From Phytophthora colocasiae (Eukaryota; Oomycota; Peronosporomycetes; Peronosporales; Peronosporaceae): 64,000 nucleotides of DNA. The first letter of the stretch is position 1. Every line of letters starts with the position of its first letter. The translations under genes were made by a program, and so were the position numbers. The stretch covers positions 496,001 to 560,000 of the forward strand of contig JAGKQI010000021.1 in NCBI GenBank assembly GCA_018806915.1. The letters run 5' to 3'. The notes beneath the pieces are model-generated. The model saw only the letters and a program-made list of their open reading frames with translations, did no database searches and was not told the DNA's origin. Positions 38,137 to 48,430 of this stretch are shown piece after piece.

Positions 38137-38790
38137 AATAGGGGCGAGGGTGTCATCGTCCCGATACGCCAAGCGTATTCGATAGTAAAGATCCGTCGTG
38201 GCCCGACTAATATGAGCGAACTCATAGTCGGGCCTGCGCGACAAAGCGTCGGCAAGCGTGTTGAGCTTGCCAGGCTTGTATTCAACGCGGAAGTTATACT
38301 CCGCGAAGAATGACAGCCAACGCGCCATCCGCTGCGATAAGTGCGGCGTATGGATGGCTGTCCGCAAGGACGTGTGGTCCGTATAGACCACAAAGGGCCT
38401 TGAGCCCAGAAGATGCACCCTGAACTTGACAAGGGCATACTTCATCGACACGAGTTCCTTGTCGTGAACGGGATAATTCCGTTCGGCAGCCTTCAGCTGC
38501 CTGGACTGGAACGAGATCACCCTATCTCGTCCCTCATCGTCCTGTTGCAATAGCGCACAGCCAATTGCATAGTCGGAAGCGTCACAGACAACGCTAAACG
38601 ACTTGGCATCGTCCGGCAACGCCAGGACGGGCGCGCATTGCAAGCTCGCCTTGATGCTGTCAAAAGCATCCTGGTGCTGGCGCTCCCAGCACCACTCGGC
38701 CTCCTTCTTCAGAAGGTCCGACAAAGGCTTTTCGAGTCCCGCATAGCCAGCACTGTACTTGTGCAAGTAGTTGGCTAAGTCCAACCACTT
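38137..38790 (-). CDS. pol: Gypsy RNase H region
   Basis: 218 codons: KWLDLANYLHKYSAGYAGLE, KPLSDLLKKEAEWCWERQHQ, then RNase H with VVCDASDYAIGCALLQQDDE, ERNYPVHDKELVSMKYALVK and VYTDHTSLRTAIHTPHLSQR, ending DDDTLAPI. The orientation agrees with gag and RT. Both its neighbours (37900-38136 and 38791-38899) are inverted, so it has no continuous frame with RT or integrase. Confidence 0.9.
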
Positions 38791-38899
38791 GTGCGGTATT
38801 TGTCCGCTGGCACGGATGCCAAGGTCGAATGGCTTACTCCTCGACAGCGGGCACGGCTCCACCGCTATGAGTGGGCCGATGGCCTGCTCCACTATCGGG
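38791..38899 (+). pseudogene. Displaced, inverted RNase H-integrase connector of gypsy pol
   Basis: Plus strand VRYLSAGTDAKVEWLTPRQR, ARLHRYEWADGLLHYR. This text normally joins the end of RNase H (DDDTLAPI) to the start of integrase (VEPGDPPRVVV); here it is inverted between RT and RNase H. Confidence 0.85.
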
Positions 38900-40384
38900 G
38901 ACGAATATATCGTCAAAGTACGTCTGCGTGAACGCACGCAAAGGTCTAAACAACTGTGTGACCAAGCGATTGAAGGTCGCTGGTGCGTTGGATAGACCTT
39001 GTGGCATTACCAGCCACTCCCAGAGCATACCGCTCGGCGTGCTCACGGCCGTGAGCGGCATATCACACTCCCGCATCAGGATCTGGTAATATCCATCCAC
39101 CAGATCCAGCGCGCTATACAGCGTGCAGCCGGCCATGTTGTTCAACAACACATCCTTGCGAGGGATCGGCGTCTGTGCTGGCACAGTCGCGCTGTTCAGC
39201 TTGTTGTAAGCATGAACCAGACGCCACTTCCCGTTCGGCTTGCGAACGCAGAAGGTTGGCGTCGAGTGCGGGGACTTCGATTCCCGCACCATTCCCGCTT
39301 TCGCCTTAGCGGCGAAGAACGCGTCAATGACGTCGCTCTGCTCTCGGGGCAGGGGCCATTGACGCGTGACACAATACTTTGTGCCTGGCACGAGATCAAT
39401 CTCGTGCCTGATCCCTCGGTCTGGTGGGAGCTTTGAGGGTGGGTCCTTAGACACCACGTCCTCAAACTCCTTCACTAAAGGATACAACGGATCCTTCGGA
39501 TTCTTCAGAATCTCGGAGCCCGTGCGCGACGCACGCTGCTTCCGGAACTCCTCCAGGACGTCTTCGTCCATCACTGAGGAGGAGTTCAACTCCTCCGGAG
39601 TGGGCTCCGGCCTAAGGAGAACCATCTCCGATATCTCCCCGGCCTTCAACTCGGCCAGGAAGTCCTCCATCGCGACTTCCTCGAGGTTCAATAGCTCTGA
39701 TACCTCAGGCAGGGGTGCCAACTCGATGGCCCCCGCCTTCACGCGATGCCCGGTCACGCCGTCGAAGATGTGATAGCATTCTTCGACCGGCTGTGACCTA
39801 GGAGCCTTTAGCTCCTGTCTTAAGTCCTCGTGGACTTCTTCGGGATGGTATTCTACCAACCCCGGCTTACGACCATGGCGTGGGGTTAACTTACCCACGC
39901 CCGGTGATGCCACTACGATGGCATCACGAGCCCTCATGGCTCCGTGCGGAACTGCGTTACCCGCATCGGAAGCACCCTTGGTGTCTTCCTGATCAGTTAT
40001 GGTCTGAGCGACCTTGCGTGGAACTACTTCTCTCACGCCTGGTGATGCCACTACTTCGGCATCACGAGCCCTCGTGGCTCCATGCGGAACTCTGTTACCC
40101 GCATCAGTTATGGTCTGAGCGACCTGGCGTCGAACTACTTCTCGTACGCCTGGCGATGCCACTACTTCGGCATCGCGAGCCACCTTGGCTTCCTGCAGAA
40201 CTCTTTCATCCGCTTGTGGACCTAAGTTACCCACCTGGTTAGTACTCTCGGGCACTACCACAGTCGCAGCCTGTACGTCACTGCGACTTCGTGCGTGGGG
40301 CCCTGCTATCGTTGCAAGGGCCTCCGCCCGTTGCCCCGGCCATCCATGGCCCACGATCACTTCTTGTGTGGGGCGATGTAGCAC
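38900..40384 (-). CDS. pol: Gypsy reverse transcriptase with repeat-containing N-terminal linker
   Basis: The N-terminal part (40384-39880) holds three imperfect copies of a roughly 37-residue unit (ARDAEVVASPGVREVVPRKV, AQTITD, DAGNRVPHGATR). RT proper has HEIDLVPGTKYCVTRQWPLP, ESKSPHSTPTFCVRKPNGKW, YSALDLVDGYYQILM, MPQGLSNAPATFNRL and the catalytic YFDDIFV. The frame then leaves RT exactly at the rearrangement and ends at 38834. It differs in frame from protease (overlap 40278-40384). The RT palm lacks its tail and thumb, so the enzyme is probably dead as encoded here. Confidence 0.9.
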
Positions 40385-40856
40385 CGACTACACCAGCCCC
40401 CAAATACTCCTCGGACGCTGCCGCGTCCTGGCGGTTCCAGCGAACGCCCTTAGTCCTGACAGAGGTGGGAACATGACTCACCAAAGCTCTGTCAGAGACT
40501 GCAGGCCGGCTAGCCCCAATGGCTTTGCCGCGCCAATCGATCCAGGGCTCGTGCTTCTCAAGCCACGACATCCCTAGGATCAAGTCGTACTCGTCCATCT
40601 CAAGGACAATGAACGACTCCACGCTGTCGAAGTCCTCAAACTTCACAGCCAGGTCCACCTGGACCTTTGGTACTTCCACCACCGTACCATCGGCTAGTCG
40701 TACGGCGACTAGCCCACTTCCTCGCTCACGTAGAGCGTCCTCAAACTTGCCGCGATTCCTTGCGACAGTTTGTCGGCGAGCAAAGTTCTTGCTCGCCCCA
40801 GAGTCTATCAAGACTCTAAAGGGGTTGTTAAACCCCCGTACACTCGCGTGTACCAC
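40278..40856 (-). CDS. pr: Gypsy protease region
   Basis: Contains the aspartic protease motif RVLIDSGASKNFARR and, 70 residues on, YDLILGMSWLEKHEPWIDWR, the usual flap and second motif of gypsy proteases. The frame is open upstream to join the end of gag in the -1 frame, suggesting gag-pol translation by a frameshift near 40990. Confidence 0.88.
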   Translation of the reverse strand: MVHASVRGFNNPFRVLIDSGASKNFARRQTVARNRGKFEDALRERGSGLVAVRLADGTVVEVPKVQVDLAVKFEDFDSVESFIVLEMDEYDLILGMSWLEKHEPWIDWRGKAIGASRPAVSDRALVSHVPTSVRTKGVRWNRQDAAASEEYLGAGVVGATSPHTRSDRGPWMAGATGGGPCNDSRAPRTKSQ

Positions 40857-40984
40857 CAGCAGCCCACCGCTGCCCTTCTCCGCTTTGAGAGTCCCAAGAC
40901 TCTCTGGGGCTAAGTCTCCACTGCGTGTGCCTCCCGCACCACCCGCATGGGGACTTAGTGTTTCCCCAGTAGGGCGCCCCGCCC

Positions 40985-41989
40985 CTACTGGTCCCCGGAG
41001 TTCCCCTGACTCTTGGGCGCCGGCTTCTTCCAGCGGCCCTTAGAGCCCTGAGGCTTGGAAGACCTCTTCCATTGCTCCCCAGAGGGGCAGACACGTGCGA
41101 AGTGTCCGAAACGCCCGCACTCGAAACAGCGGATGCGTTTCTGCTCGGCGAGCCCCAAGTCCATAGGGGCTGGTTCCGAGCCTGCTCCATTCCCAGGAGC
41201 ACTGGCCGACGCCGTCGTCGGCCCGCTGTGGCCTTGCCACGCAGAGGCAGGAGTCTGAGCCTGTGTATGGCTGTACTCCTCCTGGAGCGCGACTTGAATC
41301 GCCTCCTCCATCGTGTTGACCTGCACACGGAACAGTTGCGTGCGGGCCGGGCTTACTCTTAAGCCGTCCATGAACACAGTTACTTGGATGTGTTCAGGTA
41401 GGGGGTTCCCTACCAGAGATGCCGCGAGAACGCGCATCTCTTGGATGTACTCGTGCAGGTCACGTTTCCCTTGCTTGCAGGCTAGGAAGCGTGACCGCTG
41501 GCGATACTCATAGTTCGCCGGGAGGAATGCGGCCCGAAGCTGTTCGCACAGCTGGGCCCAGGATGTGAAACATCCAGGCGACGTCGCTTCGCGCGTGTAC
41601 GCCCATGTCTTCGCTCGACCCCCGAGGTTAGACAGCGCGAAAGCGACCCGAAGTCGCTCCACCGAGATGAGAGCCGCCTCCATGGCGAGCTCAACTTCTC
41701 GGATCCAGAAGTGAAGGTTTTCACCTTTTTTCCCTTCATAGGGAAGAACCTTGAGTTCTAAAGGCTTGGGTTGAACCGGCCTCGGTTCAACCACAGGAGC
41801 CTCAAAGGTTCCTCGAACGTGCTCAATGAGCCCACGTTCGTACATGTCGAACGCCGCCACGCGTTCGACCTGCTCGGCCGGCGTCGCCGCCGCCAAGCTT
41901 CGGAAGGCATCCATCCCAAAGATGCCCGCCATCTTCCGGACCGACTCAAACTGAGAGTCGGTCAAGTGAGGAAACTCACTTCGATCCAT
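40985..41989 (-). CDS. gag: Gypsy Gag
   Basis: 334 residues from ATG 41989 (MDRSEFPHLTDSQFESVRKM). The retrotransposon gag domain spans about 85-240 (LPYEGKKGENLHFWIREVEL, GRAKTWAYTREATSPGCF, WAQLCEQLRAAFLPANYEYR, KQGKRDLHEYIQEMRVLAAS), and a CCHC zinc knuckle CFECGRFGHFARVC sits near 290, followed by a basic tail. Forms the particle shell and binds the RNA. Intact. Confidence 0.92.
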   Translation of the reverse strand: MDRSEFPHLTDSQFESVRKMAGIFGMDAFRSLAAATPAEQVERVAAFDMYERGLIEHVRGTFEAPVVEPRPVQPKPLELKVLPYEGKKGENLHFWIREVELAMEAALISVERLRVAFALSNLGGRAKTWAYTREATSPGCFTSWAQLCEQLRAAFLPANYEYRQRSRFLACKQGKRDLHEYIQEMRVLAASLVGNPLPEHIQVTVFMDGLRVSPARTQLFRVQVNTMEEAIQVALQEEYSHTQAQTPASAWQGHSGPTTASASAPGNGAGSEPAPMDLGLAEQKRIRCFECGRFGHFARVCPSGEQWKRSSKPQGSKGRWKKPAPKSQGNSGDQ

Positions 41990-42073
41990 GGTGGCCAACT
42001 ACTTCTGGCCACAGAGGATTCAGGTAATCAATCTACCCACGTAGGCGTAGGATTGACTACAAGTGCTACCAAG

Positions 42074-42366
42074 TGTGACGGGGGTCACACAGCACTTCAC
42101 ACAGAGGAAGGCTTGGAGTATACAAACTCCTAGTGAACGGCAGTTCACTCGGTCCCAAAAGACTTGGGGAGACTAACTAAAGATTAGGTAGATTTAAGAC
42201 TGAATATATTATAGATACTTGTTCAATACAAACTAAAAGATATCTATAGTGTAACCTATATAGAAGGTGATAGGTACCTGCCACGTGTCACCATGATGTG
42301 TGACACACCAAATGTATCCACTTCGGAAGAGTGACTAAAGTCACTCTTCAATGTAACCCCGTTACA
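42074..42366 (-). repeat. 5' LTR of gypsy element
   Basis: 293 bp; carries the element promoter in minus orientation. The short leader 41990-42073 should contain the primer-binding site (CTTGGTAGCACTTGTAG directly after the LTR), whose tRNA I cannot name. Confidence 0.95.
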
Positions 42367-42372
42367 ATAAGA

Positions 42373-42425
42373 GACCGAGACCACTACACGCCACGAGATC
42401 ACCACACGCCACGAGACCACCACAC
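42373..42425 (+). repeat. 18-bp tandem repeat
   Basis: GACCACTACACGCCACGA followed by GATCACCACACGCCACGA and a partial third unit, just outside the gypsy 5' LTR. Confidence 0.8.
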
Positions 42426-42718
42426 ACGTGTACGAGAGATCTACCGCAGCGAGAGGCACGGTGCCAATTCTGACCAATGAGAGATCCCTGTTGATTGTTT
42501 GGTCGATTTTCACGCCCCTGTTGACAAAATATAGCCGGAATTCACAATATTTTCTCATAGTATTTTTCTGTCATTGAAGTAGGTACCTTTCCCAGAAATG
42601 TCTTCATCAGGAGACATCGTCAGGGGAATTTGGTTTGGGTCAACTTACCCAGAAATGTCTTCATTGGTCAACGGCAGAATTCCTGTCGGTATTCGAGTAT
42701 TTTTCGTCTAGGACAACA
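42426..42718. other. 5' flank of ankyrin gene copy 2
   Basis: CCCAGAAATGTCTTCAT occurs twice (about 42591 and 42649), so the leader carries a short duplication. No other feature recognised. Confidence 0.5.
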
Positions 42719-43737
42719 ATGGCTTCCTCGCAAGACGATTTGCCAGTGCTTACCTCTGCTCACGTAGTTTGCCGCGAGTGTTTGCCACTGCATGAGTTTC
42801 CGCACATCGTTCAACACGTCAACGCTTTCCTGAACGTAGGTTCCTTTTGGAAGGCGTGCCATCGCGGTTCTGTGCATATGATGAAGCACGTCGTTGCCAG
42901 AGATAAGGTTGATTGGCACAAGGAACGAGTAGCCTACGAAGCTGCTAGACGCGGTCACGTGGATCTGTTGCAGTGGCTATCAGATTTCCACGCCGATCGA
43001 TGCTTTTGGTACTACGTCCTCAACGGTGCTGCGAAGTATGGTCACTTGCCGGCAGTCAAGTGTTGCACGCAAACCGCCAAGATGGATGCACAACACATGC
43101 AATGGATCGCGCAGCAAGGAATGGACATTTGTCTGTCGTCCAGTGGCTGCATGCCAATCGCAGCGAAGGATGCACTACTGATGCCATGGATGATGCAGCC
43201 GGAAATGGATACTTTGAGGTGGTCAAGTGGCTTCATGAAAACCGAACGGAGGGATGCACAACGTGGGCCATGGACAGGGCTGCGGCCGGAGGGAGATTAG
43301 AAGTGGTCAAATGGCTTCATGAGAACAGAACGGAGGGATGCACGAAACATGCGATGACTTATGCGGGCGCCAATGGATATCTAGATGTTGTTCGGTGGCT
43401 ACATGAAAATCGAAGTGAAGGCTGCTCGGAAGACGCCTTTATATTCGCTGCGAGAGGAGGAAACCTCGAAATGGTCCAATGGCTGGATGCAAATGGATAC
43501 AAAGGCAACCTCCGCGACGCCGTGGAAATCGCTACTTCATGGGGGCAACTTCATGTCATCAAATGGCTACTGAGTACGACAGACAATGAGAAGGAGTATG
43601 AGAGATATGTTGGTTTCGCACTTGAGGTCGTCAGGAAGAGCAGTAACTTTTCGTATAAGAAAGTTAGTCAATGGCTGGAGCTTCAAGCCAAACCGGATCT
43701 CGTCAGTAACAAGCAACAGCGTCTTGCCTACCGGTAG
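42719..43737 (+). pseudogene. Ankyrin-repeat protein, one frameshift (copy 2)
   Basis: About 340 residues if read through. Starts MASSQDDLPVLTSAHVVCRE at 42719, followed by the family N-domain, then GHVDLLQWLSDFHADRCFWY and at least six WL-type ankyrin repeats (GHLSVVQWLHANRSEGCTTD, GYFEVVKWLHENRTEGCTTW, GRLEVVKWLHENRTEGC) and C-terminal SQWLELQAKPDLVSNKQQRL. One G is missing after GTCAAGTG near 43062, where the repeat needs a Trp codon; the rest reads in the frame 42973-43737. The best-preserved member of the family here; with one base corrected it would be a normal ankyrin protein. Confidence 0.85.
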
Positions 43738-43929
43738 TCATAGCAATGAGTTGCCTCAATAATAAAAAAAATAGATGTTACTTTTTATGTGTCCATGGAA
43801 TCCTTCGAGCACAAACCCGACGTTGGCGAGGAGAGATCTCCACAAGTCCATCACTACGATGTATTTTTCTACTAAGTAAATTCTATCAATAGTAGGTACC
43901 ATACATGTCGATAGCATGGGTGCTGAAAT
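43738..43929. other. Intergenic spacer
   Basis: Between the ankyrin stop and the RXLR promoter block; a possible A-rich polyadenylation area near 43760. Nothing else seen. Confidence 0.4.
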
Positions 43930-43947
43930 GCTCACTCCACAATTTCC
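43930..43947 (+). promoter_or_regulatory. Oomycete INR+FPR core promoter of RXLR copy 3
   Basis: GCTCACTCCACAATTTCC, one base different from the blocks of copies 1 and 2, 30 bases before the ATG. Confidence 0.75.
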
Positions 43948-43976
43948 TCTCTCGAGCCTTTTCCCAAGATCAAACC

Positions 43977-44201
43977 ATGCGTTTCATTTACCCCCTTCTC
44001 GTTGCGGCTACTCTTCTACTCTCGAGTCCTGGTGTCATCGGCTCTAAGCAGTCTACGGTAACTGAGGCAGAAGCTCAGCCCAACTCGATCGAGGTGGGTG
44101 GCGCGAAGAGATTTTTGCGGTCGAGCAAGTGTCACGATGGAGTTAAAGCGTCGAGCGCCAGTAAACAATGGAACCAGAGCCACCGCGCCGGAAATAACTA
44201 G
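43977..44201 (+). pseudogene. Truncated RXLR effector fused to foreign sequence (copy 3)
   Basis: The first 51 residues match copies 1 and 2 (MRFIYPLLVAATLLLSSPGV signal peptide, KRFLRSSK with RFLR at 45-48). At about 44132 the match ends; the frame continues for 23 codons through sequence identical in type to 51932-51993 (antisense to the membrane-protein gene) and stops at 44201. EER and the C-terminal domain are gone. Secretion signal and RXLR remain, so a 74-residue product is possible but likely inactive. Confidence 0.85.
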
Positions 44202-44412
44202 GTAATCAACTTCAATTTCCTTGGTTAATCTTGAAATGAAGAAGTACGCAAGACAACAACAGCACTGACCCAGTGAGTCAACTCAGAATCATTATCAGCA
44301 ACAAACCACCGACAATGCAAGCTTTTACCACGGATCCCGCTCCTAGAACTCGTCGATGTGTGCAACGAAGTTCGTATGATATTGTATCATCAGGATGGCT
44401 CCAATGATCCGA
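44132..44412. pseudogene. Scraps of membrane-protein gene and dispersed repeat left of piggyBac
   Basis: 44132-44195 matches 51932-51993; 44218-44320 matches 49195-49275 (GAAATGAAGAAGTACGCA, CAGTGAGTCAACTCAGAATC); 44375-44416 matches the reverse complement of 52190-52165 and ends at the TTAA where the piggyBac element inserted. Confidence 0.7.
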
Positions 44413-44416
44413 TTAA

Positions 44417-47400
44417 CCCCTCGAGTACGGAAAAAAAAATGTGTTTTATATGCAGTATTCAGCATAATTAGTCTTGGCATTTGTATGTTACGGGGTAGGG
44501 CGGACCTGGGTGATAGGTAGGCTAAGGACACAAACGTGCTAAAGGTGCATGTAAACTGAATATGAATTCACCATGACACGGTGTTGAACTGCATTATTCA
44601 CCATAATGAAGATAGAGACTGGACACGTTTCCCGCCAACTTGAACAGAAACGAATGCGTTCGTTTGGCCAGTTTCAAAAATTTTGAATTTGATACTTCCA
44701 ATACAAACTTATATAGAAAGGAGGTGTGTCATCCCTATGATTTGTTGCAATCAAAAGAAAGTGTTTGGCGTTTGATGTGTGATGATCAGACTTGGGATGT
44801 GCTGATGATGTGCTGCTAGACAGCACGCAATGTAATCATGTAGAGACCGAATAATACAGGTTATATGCAGGTCATTATTCAGCTTACCACCTACGGACTT
44901 GTTCTGCGCCTTTTGTTTGAAGCCGGAGTGCTCGGCGTGCCCGGAGACGATGGTGTTCCTGGCGTTGCACGTATGGCCTTGCGTCGCACTCGAATACTCC
45001 TACCGCTTTGAACGGGGATAAGCTTTCCATCGGCCCACTCCTTGTGCCAGATATCCCAGCACGTCATTGCCACTCCACGCACTTTGCGACGCGCTCGCAT
45101 ACAAAGGAAAATAGGGCCTGTAGTGTTGCACTCACTGCAGAAAAATGAAGTTGTCGACGCACGCTGCACTCCTGCGCGCAACACAGAGCACACCTTGCAT
45201 GTCCTTTGTCGACGTTTTGCCTGAGTATCCGCATTTCGCCACTCATCAACTTGGCGAGCCGTGTGACCTGTTGTTTGGCTTCTCCCAGTCGAAATTGGCT
45301 CGTATGAAGCGGTTTCAGGTGGCCGCTGAGTACCGAATGTGTTAGCTTCGTACATGTCCGCCGGCACCAGGCTGCAAAGCTGCATATGCAGCTTCTTCAA
45401 GTACTTGACGTGGCTCAATGGGCTGGAGGTCTTGTTCTTGTGAAAAGCCTTGTGAACGATGTAACTGTTCACAATGGCCACATCAATTAGCCCGAGCACA
45501 AGCGACTTGTAGTATTTTTTGAATCGCAGGGCTCGCTGGAGCGAGTAGCGCTGTAGACGCAGCTGGTCGTGGACGTCCACGCCTCCCATGAAGGCGTGGT
45601 AATCCTTCACGACACGGGGGCACGCCACTTCCACCTGGGTTGCATTATCCTGCCGAACAACGCGGTCCATTTCAAGACTTCCACCAGTGCACAGGAAGTG
45701 AACGGGACGTGAGTCCCACCAGCTAATTGCCGCCATACTGGGGACGTGCTTTGACTTAGACACTTTGAAGGATCCGCGTGCAATCTCTGCAGGACGAGTT
45801 TTCTTCTTCTCGATCACAGACTTGCTGTAGCCTAGCCGGTTTGTCATGATAGTCCCAACGCAGTAAAAACCCATGACCAGCAACTGTATAGCTAGCGCAA
45901 CGGATGTATAAAATCGGTCTATTACGACCAGCCGCATACCTTCTTTCTTCGACTCACGACCAAAAACCTCCAGTAGGTTTCGAACCACTGCTGCCGGCCC
46001 AGACTTCATGTCAGTGTTGTGCGCATCGCTTGAGTGTTCCTTCTTCCCGCAGTAGACCTCAAACCTGTTCATATTCAGTTTAAAATTCTTCAGTCAGTGA
46101 TCGAAAGCTGCATAATGCACTGTAGTGAAAAGAAACTTGCAAAAAAAAACTTACCGGATGCAGTACGCAGTGACTGCACTACAAAGCATAAAGAGCTTTG
46201 TGCCCCACTTGTGCGGCTTGTCTTTTAGGTACACACGCATCTTGTTGAACGATGATCGACTTGGCAGAATAGCCTCATCAAAAGCCAAGTGAGCAGGAGC
46301 GACATAGCCTCGTACGAACGTCCGTTGGAGAACTTCTACCACTTTTCTGATTTTCCAGGCTCTGTCGGTATGTGATCTGGGGTCTGCGTTCGAATTGAAG
46401 TGCAGATTGCGCGAAATTTCCAGAAAGCGGTCACGCGCTAGCACCGATCCGAAGCAGCCTCGAGAAATCGCTCCTTCATCAGTAGTCTTCCAGTGGTTTG
46501 TCAATTTTTTGCGGTTGGGAGCTATAGCTCGAGCGATCAATAGGCCAATAAACCGCCCGAGTTCATGAGGCAATATAGGCTTCATTCCTTCCAGTTCGTG
46601 TTCAATATCCCGTCTTGTCTTTTTGGGAAGCTTGTCATTGAATCTTCGTTTAGCTCGATACCGTCTGAAGGCGGCATCCACTCGCAATGGCAACTTCTCA
46701 CGGTGATATTCATTTGAGCAGGCAGCAATATGCTGCCACAGAACTACCGGCATGAAATAAAAAAATAGCGCAACCGGCGAGTCTCCTCGACGCAACACTT
46801 CCGCACTTGGACCTGAGTAACCTTGTCTCAACCCCGGGTAGCTTCTAGTGTCATTAACCGGCTCATATGGGCTCATAAGATATTCGTGGATGTCGGGCTG
46901 GACAATATCTTCCCAACCAACCGTACCCATCTCGCACAACACGGTATCCTTCAGGTTTCCAGCCAACACCTCGTCTTCTCCACCAAATTTGGACAGGAAA
47001 TCCTTAGCGAAAAACATTTCATCTGCAATCTGCTGTTCTGTTGCTTCAAGATCATCCGACACATCGTCCGGAACACAGAATGCTTCTGGGCCTTCATCCG
47101 AGCCGTATTCTCCAATTTCAATGTCATCCTTCTCTGCTTCATCGCCCGATTCCATTGCCCCAAATTGTGACCCGACATCTCCGTCAAGAACTGCATTCAG
47201 CACGTCGCTGCTGTCTGCCAGGAGCTCACTCCCAAATGAGATGGTTTGATCACCATCTTCATCGGAATCGTCTGTCATGACACCACATCACATGCAACAC
47301 AATAGTCAGTATAAAATTCAGTCCAACATGCAGCATTGCATTCAGCATAGCAGACAGCATACAATTCAGTATTACATGCAGCTTATTATACAGCTTACCA

Positions 47401-48430
47401 TTCTCGAATTCGCTTGCAGATGCTGCACTATCGTTTGGAGGTATGACGGTGTCCATGGAAGCCGAATCGTCGAATTCCGACCCCGTATCCACGTCTTGGA
47501 CATGAGGTGATGTCGCCACCAGAGACCGTGGTGGTGTGCTCGCAACAGGACTTTGGATCAAGGAACGACGGGTACGTCGCTTTCCCTGTGCCCGACGTGG
47601 CGGTGTCGTGACAGGTGGCGTCGCGTCTGTTGCCGCTTGTGACTGGTTCGTAGTCACGGGAGAAAATGCCGCTTGAACTGGAGGCGTAACGGTAGGAGCT
47701 GCTGCGTCACCATGTTCTGCTGGAAGGAGCTGCAGGCGCTATTTGACCGTGGAGAGGAACACCAGCTTCCTTGCGCAGCACTGGTACCAATACCACGATA
47801 GGTTAGAAAATATGTATATACCGCTTTGATTTTAACATACCTAGAGCGTAATACTCCAACACAACCCTCTCACCGCGGACGTAGTCAACGCCTTCCGTCC
47901 CCGTTATTTTGCGGCCAGGACGGATGTAGAAGTAGCGATCGTCTAGGCTGCGGCGTGGTGGCGGCTTACGCGTCCACCCTTTCTCCTTGAGCTCTTTCCA
48001 GACGGACTTGAAGGAGAGGTCTTTCCCGGTCACCTCGCTGTCCAGCACTACCATACTCTCTATACCCCACTTGATCTCTGGCCGCGTAAATTCTCGAATG
48101 AGGGAGTTTTTGTGAAAGCGGCAGCTTGCCAGCCACACGTTGGGCCCGTTGGACCACACGTCTCGCGGTGTCTCTAAAACATAATGCAAATCAGTTGCAG
48201 TTTCGCAGAACTCGTTGAGAATTTATATTTCAAAATTCTAAAAACCCTGGTCGATGCACACTTCAACAGAGGTACAGAAACTAAACAAGTGCTTGACTTG
48301 GTGTTTGTATGCCACTGTGGCGGGGGAAAGGACACCAATACAAACTTTAAGTCTAAATTTGCTTAAACTGAATATATTCAGTTTAAGTGGATAGGCTATG
48401 CTGCATTATGCAGCATCCGTACTCGAGGGG
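44417..48430 (-). mobile_element. piggyBac-like DNA transposon, complete with TIRs
   Basis: 4,014 bp between TTAA at 44413-44416 and TTAA at 48431-48434. The termini are perfect 14-bp inverted repeats, CCCCTCGAGTACGG on the left and CCGTACTCGAGGGG on the right. TTAA duplication and C-rich ends are diagnostic of piggyBac. The flanks together re-create the sequence GATCCGATTAAAC found uninterrupted in the paralogue at 52165-52190, so the empty site is visible in the same window. A perfect palindrome AAACTGAATATATTCAGTTT lies near the right end. Confidence 0.93.
44891..48189 (-). pseudogene. piggyBac-family transposase gene, multi-exon, probable frameshift in N-terminal part
   Basis: The last two exons are clear: 47273-46155 and 46064-44891 with intron 46154-46065 (GTAAGT...AACAG) restoring TAYCIRFEVYCGKKE. 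A further intron of about 124 bp (GTAAGC at about 47397 to ACAG at 47274) joins an upstream acidic exon (ASASEFEN then DDSDEDGDQT). Conserved DDE_Tnp_1_7 text includes PHELGRFIGLLIARAI, HLAFDEAILPSRSSFNKMRV, KPHKWGTKLFMLC, RLVVIDRFYTSVALAIQLLV and HAFMGGVDVHDQLRLQRYSL. A C-terminal cysteine-rich zinc-like domain has CKVCSVLR and CSECNTTGPIFLC. The N-terminal exon (48189-47840) has WKELKEKGWTRKPPPRRSLD; joining it (GTATGT donor) needs a one-base shift near 47735. Confidence 0.8.

Larger units (their letters stand above)
34119..42366 (-). mobile_element. Ty3/gypsy chromovirus, full length, rearranged pol
   Basis: 8,248 bp on the minus strand. LTRs 34119-34411 (3') and 42074-42366 (5') are 293 bp and identical as far as I can read them. 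Flanks ATACG/ATAAG are a possible 5-bp duplication with one mismatch. Order in transcription direction: gag, protease, repeat-rich linker, reverse transcriptase, scrambled junction, RNase H, scrambled junction, integrase, chromodomain; then an antisense ORF before the 3' LTR. It is GC-rich against its surroundings. Identical LTRs imply a very recent insertion. Confidence 0.93.

Noticed and set aside
40985..41020. Possible slippery site for -1 frameshifting at the gypsy gag end (CAGGGGAAC)
   Set aside because: It does not fit the X_XXY_YYZ rule; the -1 relation of gag and protease is real but the mechanism cannot be named.
34114..42371. Perfect target duplication for the gypsy element
   Set aside because: The flanks are ATACG and ATAAG, one base different, so it is reported as only possible.
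45042..45345. Plus-strand ORFs opposite the piggyBac transposase C-terminus
   Set aside because: Shadows of the transposase coding strand.
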